From the NCBI RefSeq assembly GCF_019175285.1, contig NC_056527.1, positions 111,610,389 to 111,674,388 on the forward strand: a stretch of 64,000 nt of DNA. The letters run 5' to 3'. A program made the position numbers and the translations under genes. The notes beneath the pieces were generated by a model. The model was not told the origin of the DNA and ran no database searches. It was given only the letters and a program-made list of their open reading frames with translations. The first letter of the stretch is position 1. The number at the start of each line of letters is the position of its first letter. Of the stretch, positions 10,938-22,690 are shown in pieces. Origin of the DNA: Sceloporus undulatus. Taxonomy: Eukaryota; Chordata; Lepidosauria; Squamata; Phrynosomatidae.

Positions 10938-11795
10938 CTCACCTATGGCCCTCTTCTTGACTCTGTCCTGAGAGATAAAACTCATTTCCCCTCCTTCTTC
11001 GGGATGATTCCAAATGAAAGGCTTCAATATGAAGGGATTGTGCAGCTCCTGAAGCATTTTGGATGGAACTGGGTTGGTCTTCTCCTTTCAGATGATGACA
11101 ATGGAGAAACGTTTCTTCGAACCCTGAAACCAAAGCTCTCACAGAACAATATTTGCCTGGCAATGACTGAGGTGATTCCAATTGTGGGAAGCCAAAATTT
11201 AGCCATTCATACTGATATCCTCCTCATAAGATTTTCTTCCATCCTCTGGTTTTCTAAACTCAATGTATTCATTGCCCATGGGAATGATCAATCTATGGAC
11301 GGATTACGAATAATTCTTGAAAATTTTGAATTTATTCATACGCATCCCATGGAGAGGGTTTGGATCATAACTTCTCAGTGGGATGTCACAACTCTTTTTC
11401 CTTGGAATAAATTCACAGTAAGATCCCTCAATGGCAGTTTGTCTTTCTCACACCACACAAATGTATTACCAGGATTTCAGGATTTTCTTGAGGCCATAAA
11501 TCCATATGAGTCAGGAATATATTTCATCCAGCAGTTTTGGACCACTGCTTTTCGTTGTTCATTAGCATCAAATGCCATTTATAGGGTGAACCTGGTTAAC
11601 TGCACTGGGGAGGAGAATCTGAGTCACCTCCCTGGAACTGTGTTTGAAAGAAGACTATCTGGCCAGAGCTACATGATCTACAATTCTGTTTATCCTGTAG
11701 TACATTCTCTACATGCCCTGTTTTCATGGAGAGCCAAACAAAAAGGAAATGGGATCAGAAATATTCAGAATTATTTGGAAGTGCAGCCATGGCAG
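10938..11795 (+). CDS. V2R gene B exon 3 (Venus-flytrap core)
   Basis: The 858-bp exon (286 codons, phase 0 to 0) lies between a gattag acceptor and a gtaggt donor. It opens LTYGPLLDSVLRDK and continues through MIPNERLQYEGIVQLLKHFG and WNWVGLLLSDDDNG, a hallmark of V2R exon 3. It then runs through both lobes of the ligand-binding domain to VQPWQ. Potential N-glycosylation sites include NGSLS and NCTGEEN. It is fully open. Paralogous exons are at 35207-36061 (855 bp) and 54239-55087 (849 bp). Confidence 0.97.
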
Positions 11796-12038
11796 GTAGG
11801 TCATGCCTCTTCCCATTACACATCCAGTATAAGGATCCCACTTAATGGGATTTTTCTGGTTTAAAGAAGTGCTGTTGGTTGTCTATTGGCCAAACCACAG
11901 AATGAGATGATGATCTGCCTGCTTGGACCATAGGTTGCTTCACCATTGTGATGATTGAAAGTGCTCCCCAAAGCTCCCTTTGAAGCCAGGCAGCCACTTC
12001 AAACTCAAAGGAAGGAGTGTCAGACCTGAATCTGACTT

Positions 12039-12615
12039 ATAGAATCATAGAGTTGGAAGAGACCACAAGGGCCATCCAGTCCAACCCCCTGCCATGCAGG
12101 AAATCACAATCAAAGCATCCCCAACAGAAGGCCACCCAGCCTCTGTTTGAAGACCTCTAAGGAAGGAGACTCCACTACACTCTGAGGGAGTTTGTTCCAC
12201 TGTCGAACAGCCCTTACTGTCAGGAAGTTCCTCCTAATGTTGAGGTGGAATATCTTTTCCTGTAGCTTGCATCCATTGTTCCACATTTCAGTCTCTGGAG
12301 CAGCAGAAAACAAGCTTGCTCCCTCCTCAGTATGACATCCCTTCAAATATTTAAACAGGGCTATCATATCACCTCTTAACCTTCTCTTCTCCAGGCTAAA
12401 CATTTTGTTTGCGGGTGTGATGTTGCTGATTTTTCGGTCAGTTTTTAACTTGTATGTTCGTTTGTGTATTTTTTGGTTTGTGCCTTTTTAAATACTGTAT
12501 CGGATTTAATACTTTTTTAAGGAGGGGAGGGTATTAGGGATTTTATATGTTCTGTATTTTAACTTTGTTAGCTGCCCCGATTGTTCTCAGAGGGGCGGGA
12601 TACAAATAAATTTTA

Positions 12616-12658
<43 letters not shown>

Positions 12659-14688
12659 ACATTCCCAACTCCCTAAGTCCTTCCTCATAGGGCATGGTTT
12701 CCAGACCTTTCACCATTTTAGTCACCCTCCTTTGGATATGCTTCAGTTTCTCAATGTCCTTTTTTAATTGTGGTGCCCAGAACTGGACACAGTATTCCAG
12801 GTGGGGCCTGACCAGAGCACAATAGAGTGGCACTATTACTTCCCTTGATCTAGACACTATAATGCTATTGATTCAGCCTAAAATCGCATTGGCCTTGTTA
12901 GATGCTGCATCGCACTGTTGACTCATAATCAACTTATGGTCTGCTTGGGCTCCAATATCCCTTTCACACATAGTTTCATTCAGCCAGGTGTTCCCCATCC
13001 TATATCTGTGCATTTCATTTTTTCACCCTAAGTGCAATACCTTACATTTCTCCATGTTGAATTTCATTTTGTTAGCTTTGGCCCAGTTTTCTAATCTGTT
13101 CAGGTCATTTTGAATCTTGATCATGTCCTCTAGGGTATTATCTACTCCTCCTAATTTGGTGTCATCTGCAAATTTGATAAGTATGCCCCCAATTTTGTCC
13201 TCCAAGTCATTAATAAAGATGTTGAATAGCACTGGGCCCAGGACAGAGCCCTGTGGGACCCCACTGGTCACTTCTCTCCAGGATGAAAAAGAGCCATTGT
13301 TGAGCACCCTTTGGGTTCAGCCGGTCAACCAATTACAGATCCATTTAACAGTTACTTTGTCTGGCCCACATTTTACAAGCTTGTTTGCAAGAATATCATG
13401 GGGAACTTTGTCAAAGGCCTTACTGAAATCAAGATATACTATATCCACAGCATTCCCTTCATCTACCAAGCTGGTAATTTTATCAAAGAAAGAGATAAGG
13501 TTTGTCTGGCATGACTTCTTTCTCTGAAATCCATGTTGACTTTTTGTGATTATGGCATTGCTTTCTAGATGTTCACAGACTCTCTTTTTTTATGATCTGC
13601 TCCAGAATCTTTCCTGGTATTGATGTCAGACTAACTGGACGATAATTGTTGGGATCCTATTTTTTCCCCTTTTTGAAGATGGGGACAACGTTTGCCCTCC
13701 TCCAGTCTGCTGGGATTTCTCCTGTTTTCCAGGAGTTTTCATATATGATTGCCAATGGCTCCGATATTATATTAGCCAGTTCTTTTAGTACCCTTGGGTG
13801 TAGTTCATCTGGTCCTGGAGACTTAAATTCATTTAGATTAACAAGGTATTCCTCTACTATCTCTTTACTTATTCTGTGCTGAAATTCCCCTGATCTGTCC
13901 TCTGCTCCATTATCCTCACGTTGAGCACCCTTTGCCTTTTCTGAGAAGACAGAGGCAAAGAAGGTGTTGAGTAATTCTGCCTTTTCTCTGTCCCCTGTTA
14001 GCATTTTGCCATTTTCTCCACGCAGTTGCCCTACCATTTCCTTCTTCTTCCTTTTGCTGCAGACATAGCCAAAAAAGCCTTTTTTGTTGTTCTTAACCTC
14101 TCTAGCAAGCCTGAGTTCATTCTGTGCCTTGGCTTTCCTGGCTTTACCCCTACACAGGCTCGCTATTTGTTTGAATTCCTCTTTGGTGATTTCCCCATTT
14201 TTTCATTTCTTATACATGCCCCGTTTAAAATTTAGCTCAGTTGAAAGTTCTTTAGTCATCCATCTTGGTTGCTTGAGACAGCTCCCATTTTTCTTCCTCA
14301 TTGGAACTGTTTGAAATTGTGCCTTCAGTATCTCCCTTTTAAGAAACTCTCGTCCATTTTGAACTCCCTTCTCTTTTAATATTGCTGACCATGGGATCAC
14401 ACCCAGTATTTCTTTAAGTTTACTAAAATTGGCTTTCCTAAAGTCTAGAATGTGTGTCTGACTATGCCTGGCTTCTCCTTTCCACTGTATAACAAACTCC
14501 AGGAGAACATGATCACTCCCACCTAAGGATCCCACCACTTGCACTCAATTAACTAGGTCATCCTTGTTGGTTAGAATCAAATCCAAAATAGCTGATCCCC
14601 TTGTTGCCTCTTCCACCTTTTGGACAATGAAGTTGTCTCCAAGGCAAGTGAGGAATTTGCTAGACCTTGAGAATTTGGCTGAATTTGC
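12039..14688 (-). mobile_element. 5'-truncated CR1 LINE in intron 3 of gene B
   Basis: About 2.65 kb on the minus strand shows, in order, the end of an endonuclease domain (GGSDHVLLEF), the thumb-finger region ([25 protein letters not shown]), the reverse-transcriptase core (SGVPQGSVLGPVLFNIFIND, then FADDTKLGG) and the CR1 C-terminus, ending in the CR1 3' sequence at 12039. Several stops and shifts make it inactive. The paralogous intron in gene G near 55321-55330 runs uninterrupted from gaatctgactt to ccaaggtgcttg, giving a clean empty site with only ctt shared at both ends. Confidence 0.93.
12405..12655 (+). mobile_element. 251-bp L2/SINE-type element nested in the CR1
   Basis: It is flanked by the 8-bp duplication taaacatt (12397-12404 and 12656-12663). 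The element ends GGGGCGGGATACAAATAAA and an ATT-type tail. Joining the two flanks restores the CR1 order seen at 41591-41620. It is therefore a plus-strand insertion younger than the CR1. Confidence 0.88.
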
Positions 14689-16617
14689 CTTCCAAGGTGC
14701 TTGAGAATCAGGTGCTGAGTGATGGTGCATCCAACTTTTCTGGCAGAGATGCATGATGTGACAAGCAACATCAGGGACCCACGAAGCTTACTTTTGCCTC
14801 AGAAATTCTTCTGAGTGGTGGAGGCTGACTTGTTTCAAAGGTCGATTTCTGCAGGCAGCATCAGGAGTCCAAGTTATGACAACCGAGCTATTTCTCCCAA
14901 TTCAAGGTCTCAGCCAAAGTTCTAAAAACAGAACTCACAGGATGAGAATAGATAGAATTATAAATATGAATATGTTTTTAAAAACGATACTAGGGCCAGA
15001 GCAGATGGCAAGAAAAAAGTGGCTCAATTCTGCTCCCATGGTGGATAGTCAACTCACGGGCAGACCACATGGCGCGGTGTCAGGCTGTGCCACTGAGTCA
15101 TTTTTTTTGTTGCCTCCCCACTATGCACATGTACCATCGCACAAACATACTGCTGGCAACCTACACATACCACCTACTGTCCAGCTATATGTCATCCCTT
15201 TGGATGGCCCACCTTTGACTGGCCACACAGTTGCATGTGCGATGTTCTGCAAGTACAGGGCATTGGAATATTGATGTGTCAAGTAATATACTGGCAAATC
15301 ACACTCATGCTCCCCCATACATGCCCCCCTCCCCCCCCTTCCCTTCCCCCCCCCCCCCCCCGGTTAGACTATCTGGTTTTTGGATGTTGTAGGTGTCACT
15401 TGTAGGTGTCGCTTGTTTGTTGCTTTCCCCAGCACCCCACTGGCGTCACAACATTTATATCAAAGATGTCCATTTCCTGGGTTAATCTGGAGTATCGCAG
15501 CTAAGTACATTCTAATCATATTATTAATACATGTTTCTTCCCTATGAGACATGTCATAAATATGTGTAAGCATGAAGTATGTCTAAATTTGACTGATGTA
15601 GCCAAGCACCTGCTATCCCCTGGGTATTCTACTGGTGAATTTTCTTGACAAAGGGCCTATACAGACCAGGACTTTCTGCTGGTCTGTGGGCAGAATCAGG
15701 GTGCTGCGCCCTCACACTGGACGATTTGACTTGCGGCATTATGGTATGACTCCAGTGCTGAATCTACATGATGCAGCACCAAAGGGGTATCATAAAGCTG
15801 CGCCGCTGCAACTATGGCACCCTTTAGAGGATGGGAAAGGTAGCTGCTTTTTGCAGCTCATTTTTGTGCCCTCGAGAGGTCAAATTGGGGCTACAGTGTG
15901 AGATTGCAGTGGCCCTGATCTGGCCAGGAAAGAGGTGGCTGCATGCCACTCCTTAGGGGCAGTCTGGAAAGCCCCAAAGATGCTTGTTGTGTCAGGTTGT
16001 GTCTTCCTCACCTATTTTTTATTCTTCATTTCTTAATGAAGAAATACATATGTCTGACATATTTTTTTATACTTTATTTGCAAACTTTGTTGGACTGTAT
16101 TCAGTCTTGGCATTGCTGGGCAGATTCCTGATGGTGTCCTGGACCAAATATGGTTTGTCAGTTCAGTTTTAAATAAGAATTGATAGTTTGCCAAAAGAAG
16201 ACCTGGACATCTTTCATGCGCTTCTTACCAATAAGAATAGGGAAATACACAACTGCAGGGTGAACTGATAGACAGAAGAAGAGATTGTTCTCTTGTTGTA
16301 TCAGTGTTGTCCTTTGAGAGGGGAGCCAACTACTGAATTGCACAGAGAGAACCTACCAAAGCGAAAGAGAAAATGATCCCCCCGACTTGTTAGGTCACCT
16401 CATCCCAGGCCCTGTTTCTGTGTTTTGCAGTTATTCCTTATTCAGTTTACAAAATTCAGTGAATCCACTTTGAGCGTTATAAAATCTGGTTACAGTGGTT
16501 ATAACAATGATCAAGACTAAGATGGCAAAGCTGAGATTACAGCAAATTCCAAAAAGTGCCCATTGACCTTTTCCCTACCATTTAACTCAGTGTTTTAATC
16601 TTTTTTCTTCAATAAAG
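14689..16617 (+). other. V2R gene B intron 3, right part
   Basis: No exon is seen. It aligns with gene G intron 3 (55325-58055) but lacks about 500 bp present there (56126-56630) and the Tigger-like MITE. A poly-C run occurs at 15329-15361. The last 200 bp before exon 4 are strongly conserved among B, F and G. Confidence 0.8.
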
Positions 16618-16845
16618 CTTTGCTCTTTCCTGCGGAATATTCGCTTTAACAATAGTGTTGGAGAAGAAATATTTTTCAATGAATATGGAGAGCTGGAATT
16701 TGGATATGATATTATCAACTTGATCACATTCCCCAACCAAAGCTTCAAGAGAGTCCAAGTTGGGAGGATGGATCCCAAAGCTCCTGATGGAAAGCTGTTC
16801 AGCATTAATGGAAGTGCCATTTTGTGGAATCACAAGTTTCAACAG
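16618..16845 (+). CDS. V2R gene B exon 4
   Basis: The 228-bp exon (76 codons, phase 0 to 0) follows a ttcttcaataaag acceptor and precedes gtagag. It encodes the end of the ligand-binding lobe: LCSFLRNIRFNNSVGEEI, FGYDIINLITFPNQSF, VGRMDPKAPDGK and a terminal WNHKFQQ. It is fully open and nearly identical to copies at 52344-52571 and 58056-58283 (+) and 32309-32536 (-). The acceptor is unusual in having an aataaag stretch rather than a long pyrimidine tract directly before the exon, and this is shared by all copies. Confidence 0.96.
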
Positions 16846-18184
16846 GTAGAGATAATTTTGGGTTGACACTTTCAGTTACCTAGTCTGTACCTGTGGCTGG
16901 GGAGTGTTGGAAAAGAGATACCTTCCACTGGGCAGATGTACAATGGGCCTGTGAGATTTCTAGTCGATGCATGGGCTAAAGCACGTGGTTCATATATGCA
17001 CCTACCAAAAACACCAATTGGAAAGCACATAGTTTAAATTACCTTCCATGCTGCACTGAGTGCTAAGGTTTAATATCTTTCCTCCATAATTTTTAGGACC
17101 AATCAGGAGGAAAATAAAAATCTTGGACATCTCTATCTTTATTTTTTATCATATTTCCACAGATACATACTTTATTCAATACTTCATAAAAACAGGATTT
17201 TTGGTTGACTGGTTAAGGATGATCCATGCGTGAATAAAATATCGTGCTCTAATAAATTGGTGAGAAGAAAAAAATCAAAAATCAGATTATAGATGAGACA
17301 TTATTATGAATACTGAAAATGCAGGATGTTTGGGTTCAGGAGAAATAATTCAACCCATTTCTCACCTAATTTGAGACTTTATCACCTAGGGCTTGAACAG
17401 TGGAATTAGAGCAGGATAGTAGTATATCTGATTGTGCCTCATCACATGACACTGTCTCTCTTCAGTTGCTGGTCTGTACTCTGTAGTCTTTCTATTTCTG
17501 GAGCGCTCCTTTTCATTGATGGGCAAAACCCATCAATGCCTCCCAATGAAACTGCTTTTCCTCTGTTGACTCATCTGTCATGCATTCCTCCTGATGCATT
17601 GCCAATATGCAGATAGTCATGTGGTGTGAATGGACATAATTCTGCTTCTCCTTTTGTCCCTCCTTCTTACTATACCCAAGTAGGGTATAATATTTCTCTC
17701 TTCTCCTCCTGCCCTTCCTTCCTTCCTTCCTTCCTTCCTTCCTTCCTTCCTCCCTAATGGATTGCCATGATAACACCATTGCACTAAATATAAACATAAA
17801 TAAAAATTGTATAGTCTGAAGGCATGCTGAGAAGAGAACAGGGCAGAGAACCAGGGTATGAAGGCCAGTGTGTGGAAGAAAGAGGCCAGGACCATGGTGA
17901 TTTGGAAGAACTGGGTGATTTGAAAGAAATGAATCATATTAAATATCCCCAATCTCATATTTTCCATTTCCCAGACTAATGAGATTTTAGTGCCTGGGGC
18001 CTGGTGTAATAAAGTCCTTGGCCTCCCAACAATTGTGTACCACAGTTTAATTCACTAATCAGACAATGAATGCCACTTTCAGTTGGTTCTGATGATCTCT
18101 GCCACAAAAATTCAAAATTAAAGAAGTACAGCTGTGGCAATCAGTCTATTCCCCCCTCAATTTCCTTCTTGTGCTTTTCACCAG
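16846..18184 (+). other. V2R gene B intron 4
   Basis: No coding sequence. It is closely similar to the intron following exon 4 in F and G and, in its right half, to the start of the window. A TTCC microsatellite sits at 17714-17750. The paralog in G carries a 254-bp MITE at the position that is empty here (ccaagtaggg near 17680). Confidence 0.85.
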
Positions 18185-18308
18185 ACAACTCCTCGTGCCA
18201 CATGTGTTGACAGCTGTAGCCCTGGCTCCGCAGATTGTCCAGCCAAGGGAGCAAATTTGTTGCTATGGATTGCTCAGTGCCCTGAAGGGAGGATTTCACT
18301 CTATGCTG
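18185..18308 (+). pseudogene. V2R gene B exon 5, frame-scrambled
   Basis: The acceptor (caccag) and donor (gtgagt) are preserved and both ends read in frame (TTPRATCVDSC at the start, CPEGRISLYA at the end). Length is 124 bp against 127 in genes A and G. Relative to G, two bases are missing near 18226 and one near 18270, so the middle is read out of frame. The ICCYGC cysteines are lost although the frame is regained. No stop arises. This could be a true loss of function or consensus error. Confidence 0.85.
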
Positions 18309-18598
18309 GTGAGTAGAAAATAAGTTATTTGTTAAGGCGTGGAATGAGGATCTAGATTCATTTATTGGTGGGCTTACTGAATTCCAATCCATAAATAGAC
18401 CAAGATATTTAGCATGAAAATCTTCTCATTGATTTTCATCTCGAATGGACATGTGAAATTTTCATGTATCCCTTTTGCTAATGTTATGGGGATACGGCTA
18501 CAATAGTTTGCCTTGGGTACTCTTCAGTGGGCAATATCAAATATTTCTTACTTAATACACGTGTCTAGTAGCATGAAAGATTTCACTGTTGAATTCAG

Positions 18599-19512
18599 AC
18601 GCAGATCAATGTGAGAAATGCCCAGAAGAGCAGTATCCGAACAATACCAGACTCAGTGTATCCCAAAACTGTGACCTACCTATCATACAGTGAACCCTTG
18701 GGAGCAACTTTGGCTGGCTGTGCCACTTTGTTTTTCACCCTCACCCTTCTAGTGGCCTGGATTTCTTCACTCCGACATACTCCTCTTGTCAAAGCCAACA
18801 CTGGAACATTACAGTGGTCTTGCTTGTCTCACTTTTACTTTGCCTTCTGTCCTCCTTCCTTTCATTGGAAGACTGGGAAATGTCCTGCCTCCTGCGACAC
18901 AATCATCTTTGGCATCGTTTTCTCAACTGCTGTGTCATCTGTCTTGGGCAAAACCATTACTGTGGTTTTGGCTTTCATGGCCACCAAGCCAGGCAACAGA
19001 ATGAGGAAATGGGTTGGAAATAGACTGGGGACTATCTATTGTTGTTCTGTGTTCACTATTCAAAGTGGGATCTGTGTTATATGGCTGACAACATGTCCTC
19101 CTTCCCAGAGCTTGACATGCACTCCCGATCAGTGAGATCATAGTGCCATGCAATGAAGGCTCAAATCATGTTCTATATTGTCCTGGGCTACATGGGTCTT
19201 CTGGCCACCACCAGCTTCACTGTGGCTTTCTTTGCCAGGAAGTTGCCCAATAGTTTCAATGAAGCCAAGCTGATCACCTTCAGCATGTTGGTGTTTTGTA
19301 CTGTTTGGGTCTCTTTTTTCCCTTCCTACCTAAGTACCAAAGGGAAATACATGGTCGCTGTGGAAATCTTCTCCATCTTGGCTTCCAGTCTTGGTTTACT
19401 AGGTTTCATCTTTCTCCCCAAAAGCTACCTTATAATCCTGAGACCTGAACTAAATAGCAGAGAACAATTAGTAAGAAAAAAAATGATGAGGACCTTCACA
19501 TTTATTTCTTAA
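18599..19512 (+). pseudogene. V2R gene B exon 6 (7TM), frameshifted
   Basis: The whole 7TM exon is recognisable from [11 protein letters not shown] through [32 protein letters not shown] and [15 protein letters not shown] to [14 protein letters not shown]. It is spread over three frames by roughly eight to ten one- or two-base losses between about 18640 and 19150. The right third (19153-19512) is open. An extra A in the terminal A-run shifts past the usual TGA and adds eight residues before TAA. Most changes are single-base, and there is no large deletion. Confidence 0.9.
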
Positions 19513-19576
19513 TATTCCTTGACCCACTTTCCACTCCTATATTCTTGTTCTGGAGGTGGAGGCCCACTTCAGGGTT

Positions 19577-19712
19577 AAAGCAGCATGACACCATTTTAAC
19601 CTCTACAATGCTTTCTTTGGAATCCTGGGATCTGTAGTTTAGTGAGGGACCAAATCTCTCTCACAAACCGGCTGAATCCTCATGAAATTACAAATTCCAG
19701 GCTACCAGCTTC
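19577..19712 (+). mobile_element. Half of a TIR MITE family
   Basis: It matches the terminal and inner part of the MITE seen complete at 33591-33789 (AAAGCAGCATGACACC, GAATCCTGGGATCTGTAG). The gene A flank at 2345-2394 has the same start. It is a degraded non-coding copy. Confidence 0.5.
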
Positions 19713-19875
19713 AATGTCACTAACTCTCTACTTTTTCTCAGAAAAAGGCCTATATCCTTTGACCATGTGTTCATGTGTTTGTAGATTTTTAGATGTTCTT
19801 TAAAAAAAATATTGTGAGAGGGGGTGCCATTGGTCTCATGGAATTCCATAAGTGGATAAATTCTAGAAACATGTA

Positions 19876-20410
19876 CACTTGATCCTCAATATCCATAGGA
19901 GATCCATTTGAAACCCAAAATCCACAGATGTTTATGTTCTGTTGTCCTCAGTCCTCCCTTCCCAGAGCTTGACATGCACATCTGGCTGTGCCTCCATTAG
20001 AGACAATGGGACTTAAATGGCAGCACGTGTACATGGCCATGACACCATTAGGGGCCGCCCCCATTGTCCAAAATAGCATAAGCACATAACTGGGCCTCCA
20101 TTAGAAACAACGGGACATGAATGGTGGTGTGTGCATGTGGCCATGCCACCATTAGGCACAGCCTCCATTGGGCCCAGTGGTAGTGCAAGCATGTGGACGC
20201 ACCACCATTAGGGAAAATGGGGCTTCACCTGAAGTCACATTGATGCTGATGGCGGCACAGCTGCATGCACACACCACCACAGTGTCCCAGGGAGTGTCCC
20301 TAATAGCTTTACAGCCATGTGCATGCACTGCCATTGGAGCCAATGCAGGCTGCCATCCACAGATACTCAGATCCGCAGATGTCAAGTCTGTGGATAAGGA
20401 AGGCCCACTG
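19876..20410. mobile_element. Tigger-like non-autonomous DNA transposon
   Basis: It is flanked by TA on both sides (19874-19875, 20411-20412). The ends are imperfect inverted repeats (one reads GATCCTCAATATCC; the other, reversed, CAGTGGGCCTTCCTTATCC). The 535-bp interior is non-coding and built of degenerate repeats around CCATTAGGGACAATGGG and GTGCATG. The same element, shortened, lies at 48065-48445 downstream of gene E, so it was present before B and E split. Confidence 0.65.
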
Positions 20411-20700
20411 TATTTACAAAATCTCTCCATGTATACATACAAGCGACCACATCTTAGGTTGTAGGGCATCACATGGCCACTCCTATTATGTCAAACTGCT
20501 TTATTTCTGCTGTGCTGCAGCAGCCAGAGATACACTTTGTCCTATTTCACTGCTTGCAATAGCAGTTTCATCATCTGTGCTATTTAATGCAGGAATCTAA
20601 AGATATATTTTGGAACAAGAACAAGACCTCTAAAAAACATATAGGAAATCACCTTTCTGATATAAGAAAGAATAATAATAATAATAATAATAATAATAAG

Positions 20701-20734
<34 letters not shown>

Positions 20735-21764
20735 TGTATTACTTTGGGAGCTAATTTTCTAGAATGCCTTCATCCTACAATAGAATTCAAATTTTCAGTT
20801 ATAGAAAATAATAATAATGAAAAGATTCTATTTTTTAAAAAAACAAGCAGGGTGAATCTTGAAATTAAAATCTGGAGGACTAGAGATGGATCCATACTGC
20901 AGAATTAAGGCAGTTTGACACTACTTTGACTGCCATGACTCAACCCTACAGAATCCTGGGGTTTGTTTCCATTCACTTTTGAGGGATAGTCCCATTCCCC
21001 TTCAGTCCTGCACACCCCACTTTTCTCTATTCATCAGTCCCTTCAATGGCAGCTGGAGTCAGTCTGGTGATGAATTCACCGCAGGTTTGAGTCCAGAAGA
21101 CTTTCAAAGTGCTGGATTCCTTTTTCTGTTACTGTTGTATGCCCTCAATTGTGCCCTCAATTGTTTTTGTGAAGGTGTTGTTGCTGTGTTGTTCTTTGTT
21201 GAGATAGTGTGAAAAGACATGTATGAAGGCAGGCCCTTCCTCCTTCTGGCCATGTGTCACTGGGGGAAAAAGGCATTTGAAAGTTCAGGAGATAAAATTT
21301 GGAGATTTCGACTAATAAAGATTTTGAAGTGATTGAGGAGGAATGGTTTCCGAAAGTAGATTATTGTCAGAGAATATGGGCATAAAATGCAGGAGCAGAG
21401 AAGTGGGTTTATATTATGTAAAACTATACCTGTTTAGTGTGAACCTGGAAATAAGATTCCAGGAAACTGGTAATAATGTTTATAGGTCAAGTATTTTGAT
21501 AAAGAGTACAGAAGCGAAATGGAAATAGAGGAAAGATCAGTGAATGAACTGTGGAAGTCTATATTATACAATTGACATTCGGATATTTGTGGTTATTGAT
21601 TTTATTAGACTGCATATTTTGTATATAACTGGTGTTTTAATGTATATAATATGAATAAAATATTTTTAAAAATACTTTTTTTGAACTTTTAATTTTTTTT
21701 GGGGAGGTTTCTCTTGAGATATTCAATGCTCTCTGTCTAATAAAGGGCTCTATGGTCTTAAAAA
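20411..21764. other. Region between gene B and arm 2, no gene
   Basis: It holds adjacent AAT (20671-20699) and AAC (20701-20733) microsatellites, another half-copy of the 33591-type MITE at about 20890-20965, and A/T-rich DNA. I see no supported exon. Confidence 0.65.
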
Positions 21765-21888
21765 GGATGGGGACATCTTGGATCTGAGAAGATGACACCA
21801 AATTAGGATGAGAAGCTAATTCCCCAGAGAACAGAATCAAAATTCAAAATGACTTGAATAGACTAGAAAGCTGGGCCAAAGCTAACAA
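21765..21888 (+). mobile_element. CR1 reverse-transcriptase fragment
   Basis: Plus-strand reading resembles the CR1 segment at 13060-13180 in reverse (ACCAAATTAGGATGAGAAG; GGGCCAAAGCTAACAAAATT, i.e. a W-A-K-A-N-K block). It is short and abuts the AAT-tailed element at the inner edge of arm 2. Confidence 0.6.
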
Positions 21889-21889
21889 A

Positions 21890-21925
<36 letters not shown>

Positions 21926-22170
21926 TGCCGCACTGAGGCGCGCTCGGTTCTCCTCGTGTAGTAAGCCAGCCGGCGAAGAACCCAGCCAAGCCCTTCCTCC
22001 ATGCCGGGGTCCAGCCTGAGCCCCGTCTCCCCACAACCCTCCCTTCTCTTTTGTCTGTGCTTTTAGATTGAGCGCGGGCAGGAACCGTCTAACGAAAGCG
22101 TAGGACAGCCGTGTAAAGTTACAGCGCTTAAAATAAAGGTAAAATAATATAAAAAAATAAAATAATATAG
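21890..22170 (+). mobile_element. Short interspersed element, GC-rich relative of 10380-10640
   Basis: An ATT run (21890-21923) is followed by a body whose TTTTAGATTGAGCGCGGGC and AGGAACCGTCTAACGAAAG blocks correspond to the arm 1 element, but it is far more diverged than the rest of the arm. It may be a different subfamily copy or the product of gene conversion. Confidence 0.55.
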
Positions 22171-22559
22171 ACACTTTGACTCTTGAAAACCTAGTATTAG
22201 ATGTAAAGCGAAGTGGGAATCTGTCACCCAGTGTCTCACCAAAATGTCAAGGTTGGATGTGGAAAATGTAATTACCAATATCTAAAGATTCCTCAACACT
22301 GTTTAAGCAAAATTGAGCACACAAATTGGCAGTCTGACTTTATATAGGACAGCTGCCACCAGTCATATGACAAGCAAAACCCATTTTGTGGGAGAGATTT
22401 CTGGCCAAAAAGCCTCTCAGAGGGGGCTCTAACCAGATTGATAAAAAAAAAAAAAATATATGCATTTGGGAAAGCAACATGCTCGGCCACAATAAGACTT
22501 CCTCCTGTGAACTCTGCCAGATGATTTTTATTTGGCTTAGTCAGTTTTTATGAGTTTTA

Positions 22560-22690
22560 ATCTTACATTGTTTAATCTTGTTTTAAGGGGGGCATTATGT
22601 ATATATGGCTGTATTTTAACCAGTTGTAAGTCGCTTTGATTGTCTGGCAAAAGCAAGATAGAAATAAAATTTTATTTTTATTTTAATAAA
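22560..22690 (+). mobile_element. SINE/L2-type 3' end (arm 2 copy)
   Basis: Mirrored counterpart of 9840-9990, ending GCAAGATAGAAATAAAA. Confidence 0.6.

Larger units (their letters stand above)
7672..19512 (+). other. V2R gene B, six-exon gene model
   Basis: Exons at 7672-7883, 9135-9426, 10938-11795, 16618-16845, 18185-18308 and 18599-19512 give the full V2R layout with matching splice phases (2, 0, 0, 0, 1). Summed coding length is about 2.6 kb (roughly 870 residues), the usual V2R size. Exons 1-4 are completely open. Exons 5 and 6 contain small deletions that break the frame, so the gene is either a young pseudogene or a functional gene in poorly polished sequence. Introns 1 and 3 carry CR1 insertions. 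A near-duplicate of exons 1-2 lies on the other strand as gene C. Confidence 0.9.

Noticed and set aside
20168-20464. Opposed frames in the region with repeated CCATTAG units
   Set aside because: They lie inside the Tigger-like non-coding element and are repeat-driven.
10640-21889. Missed-adapter hairpin read as the full explanation of the inverted repeat
   Set aside because: Such artefacts have arms almost touching; here an 11-kb single-copy centre with a collinear gene separates them, so another misassembly or a real inversion is more likely.
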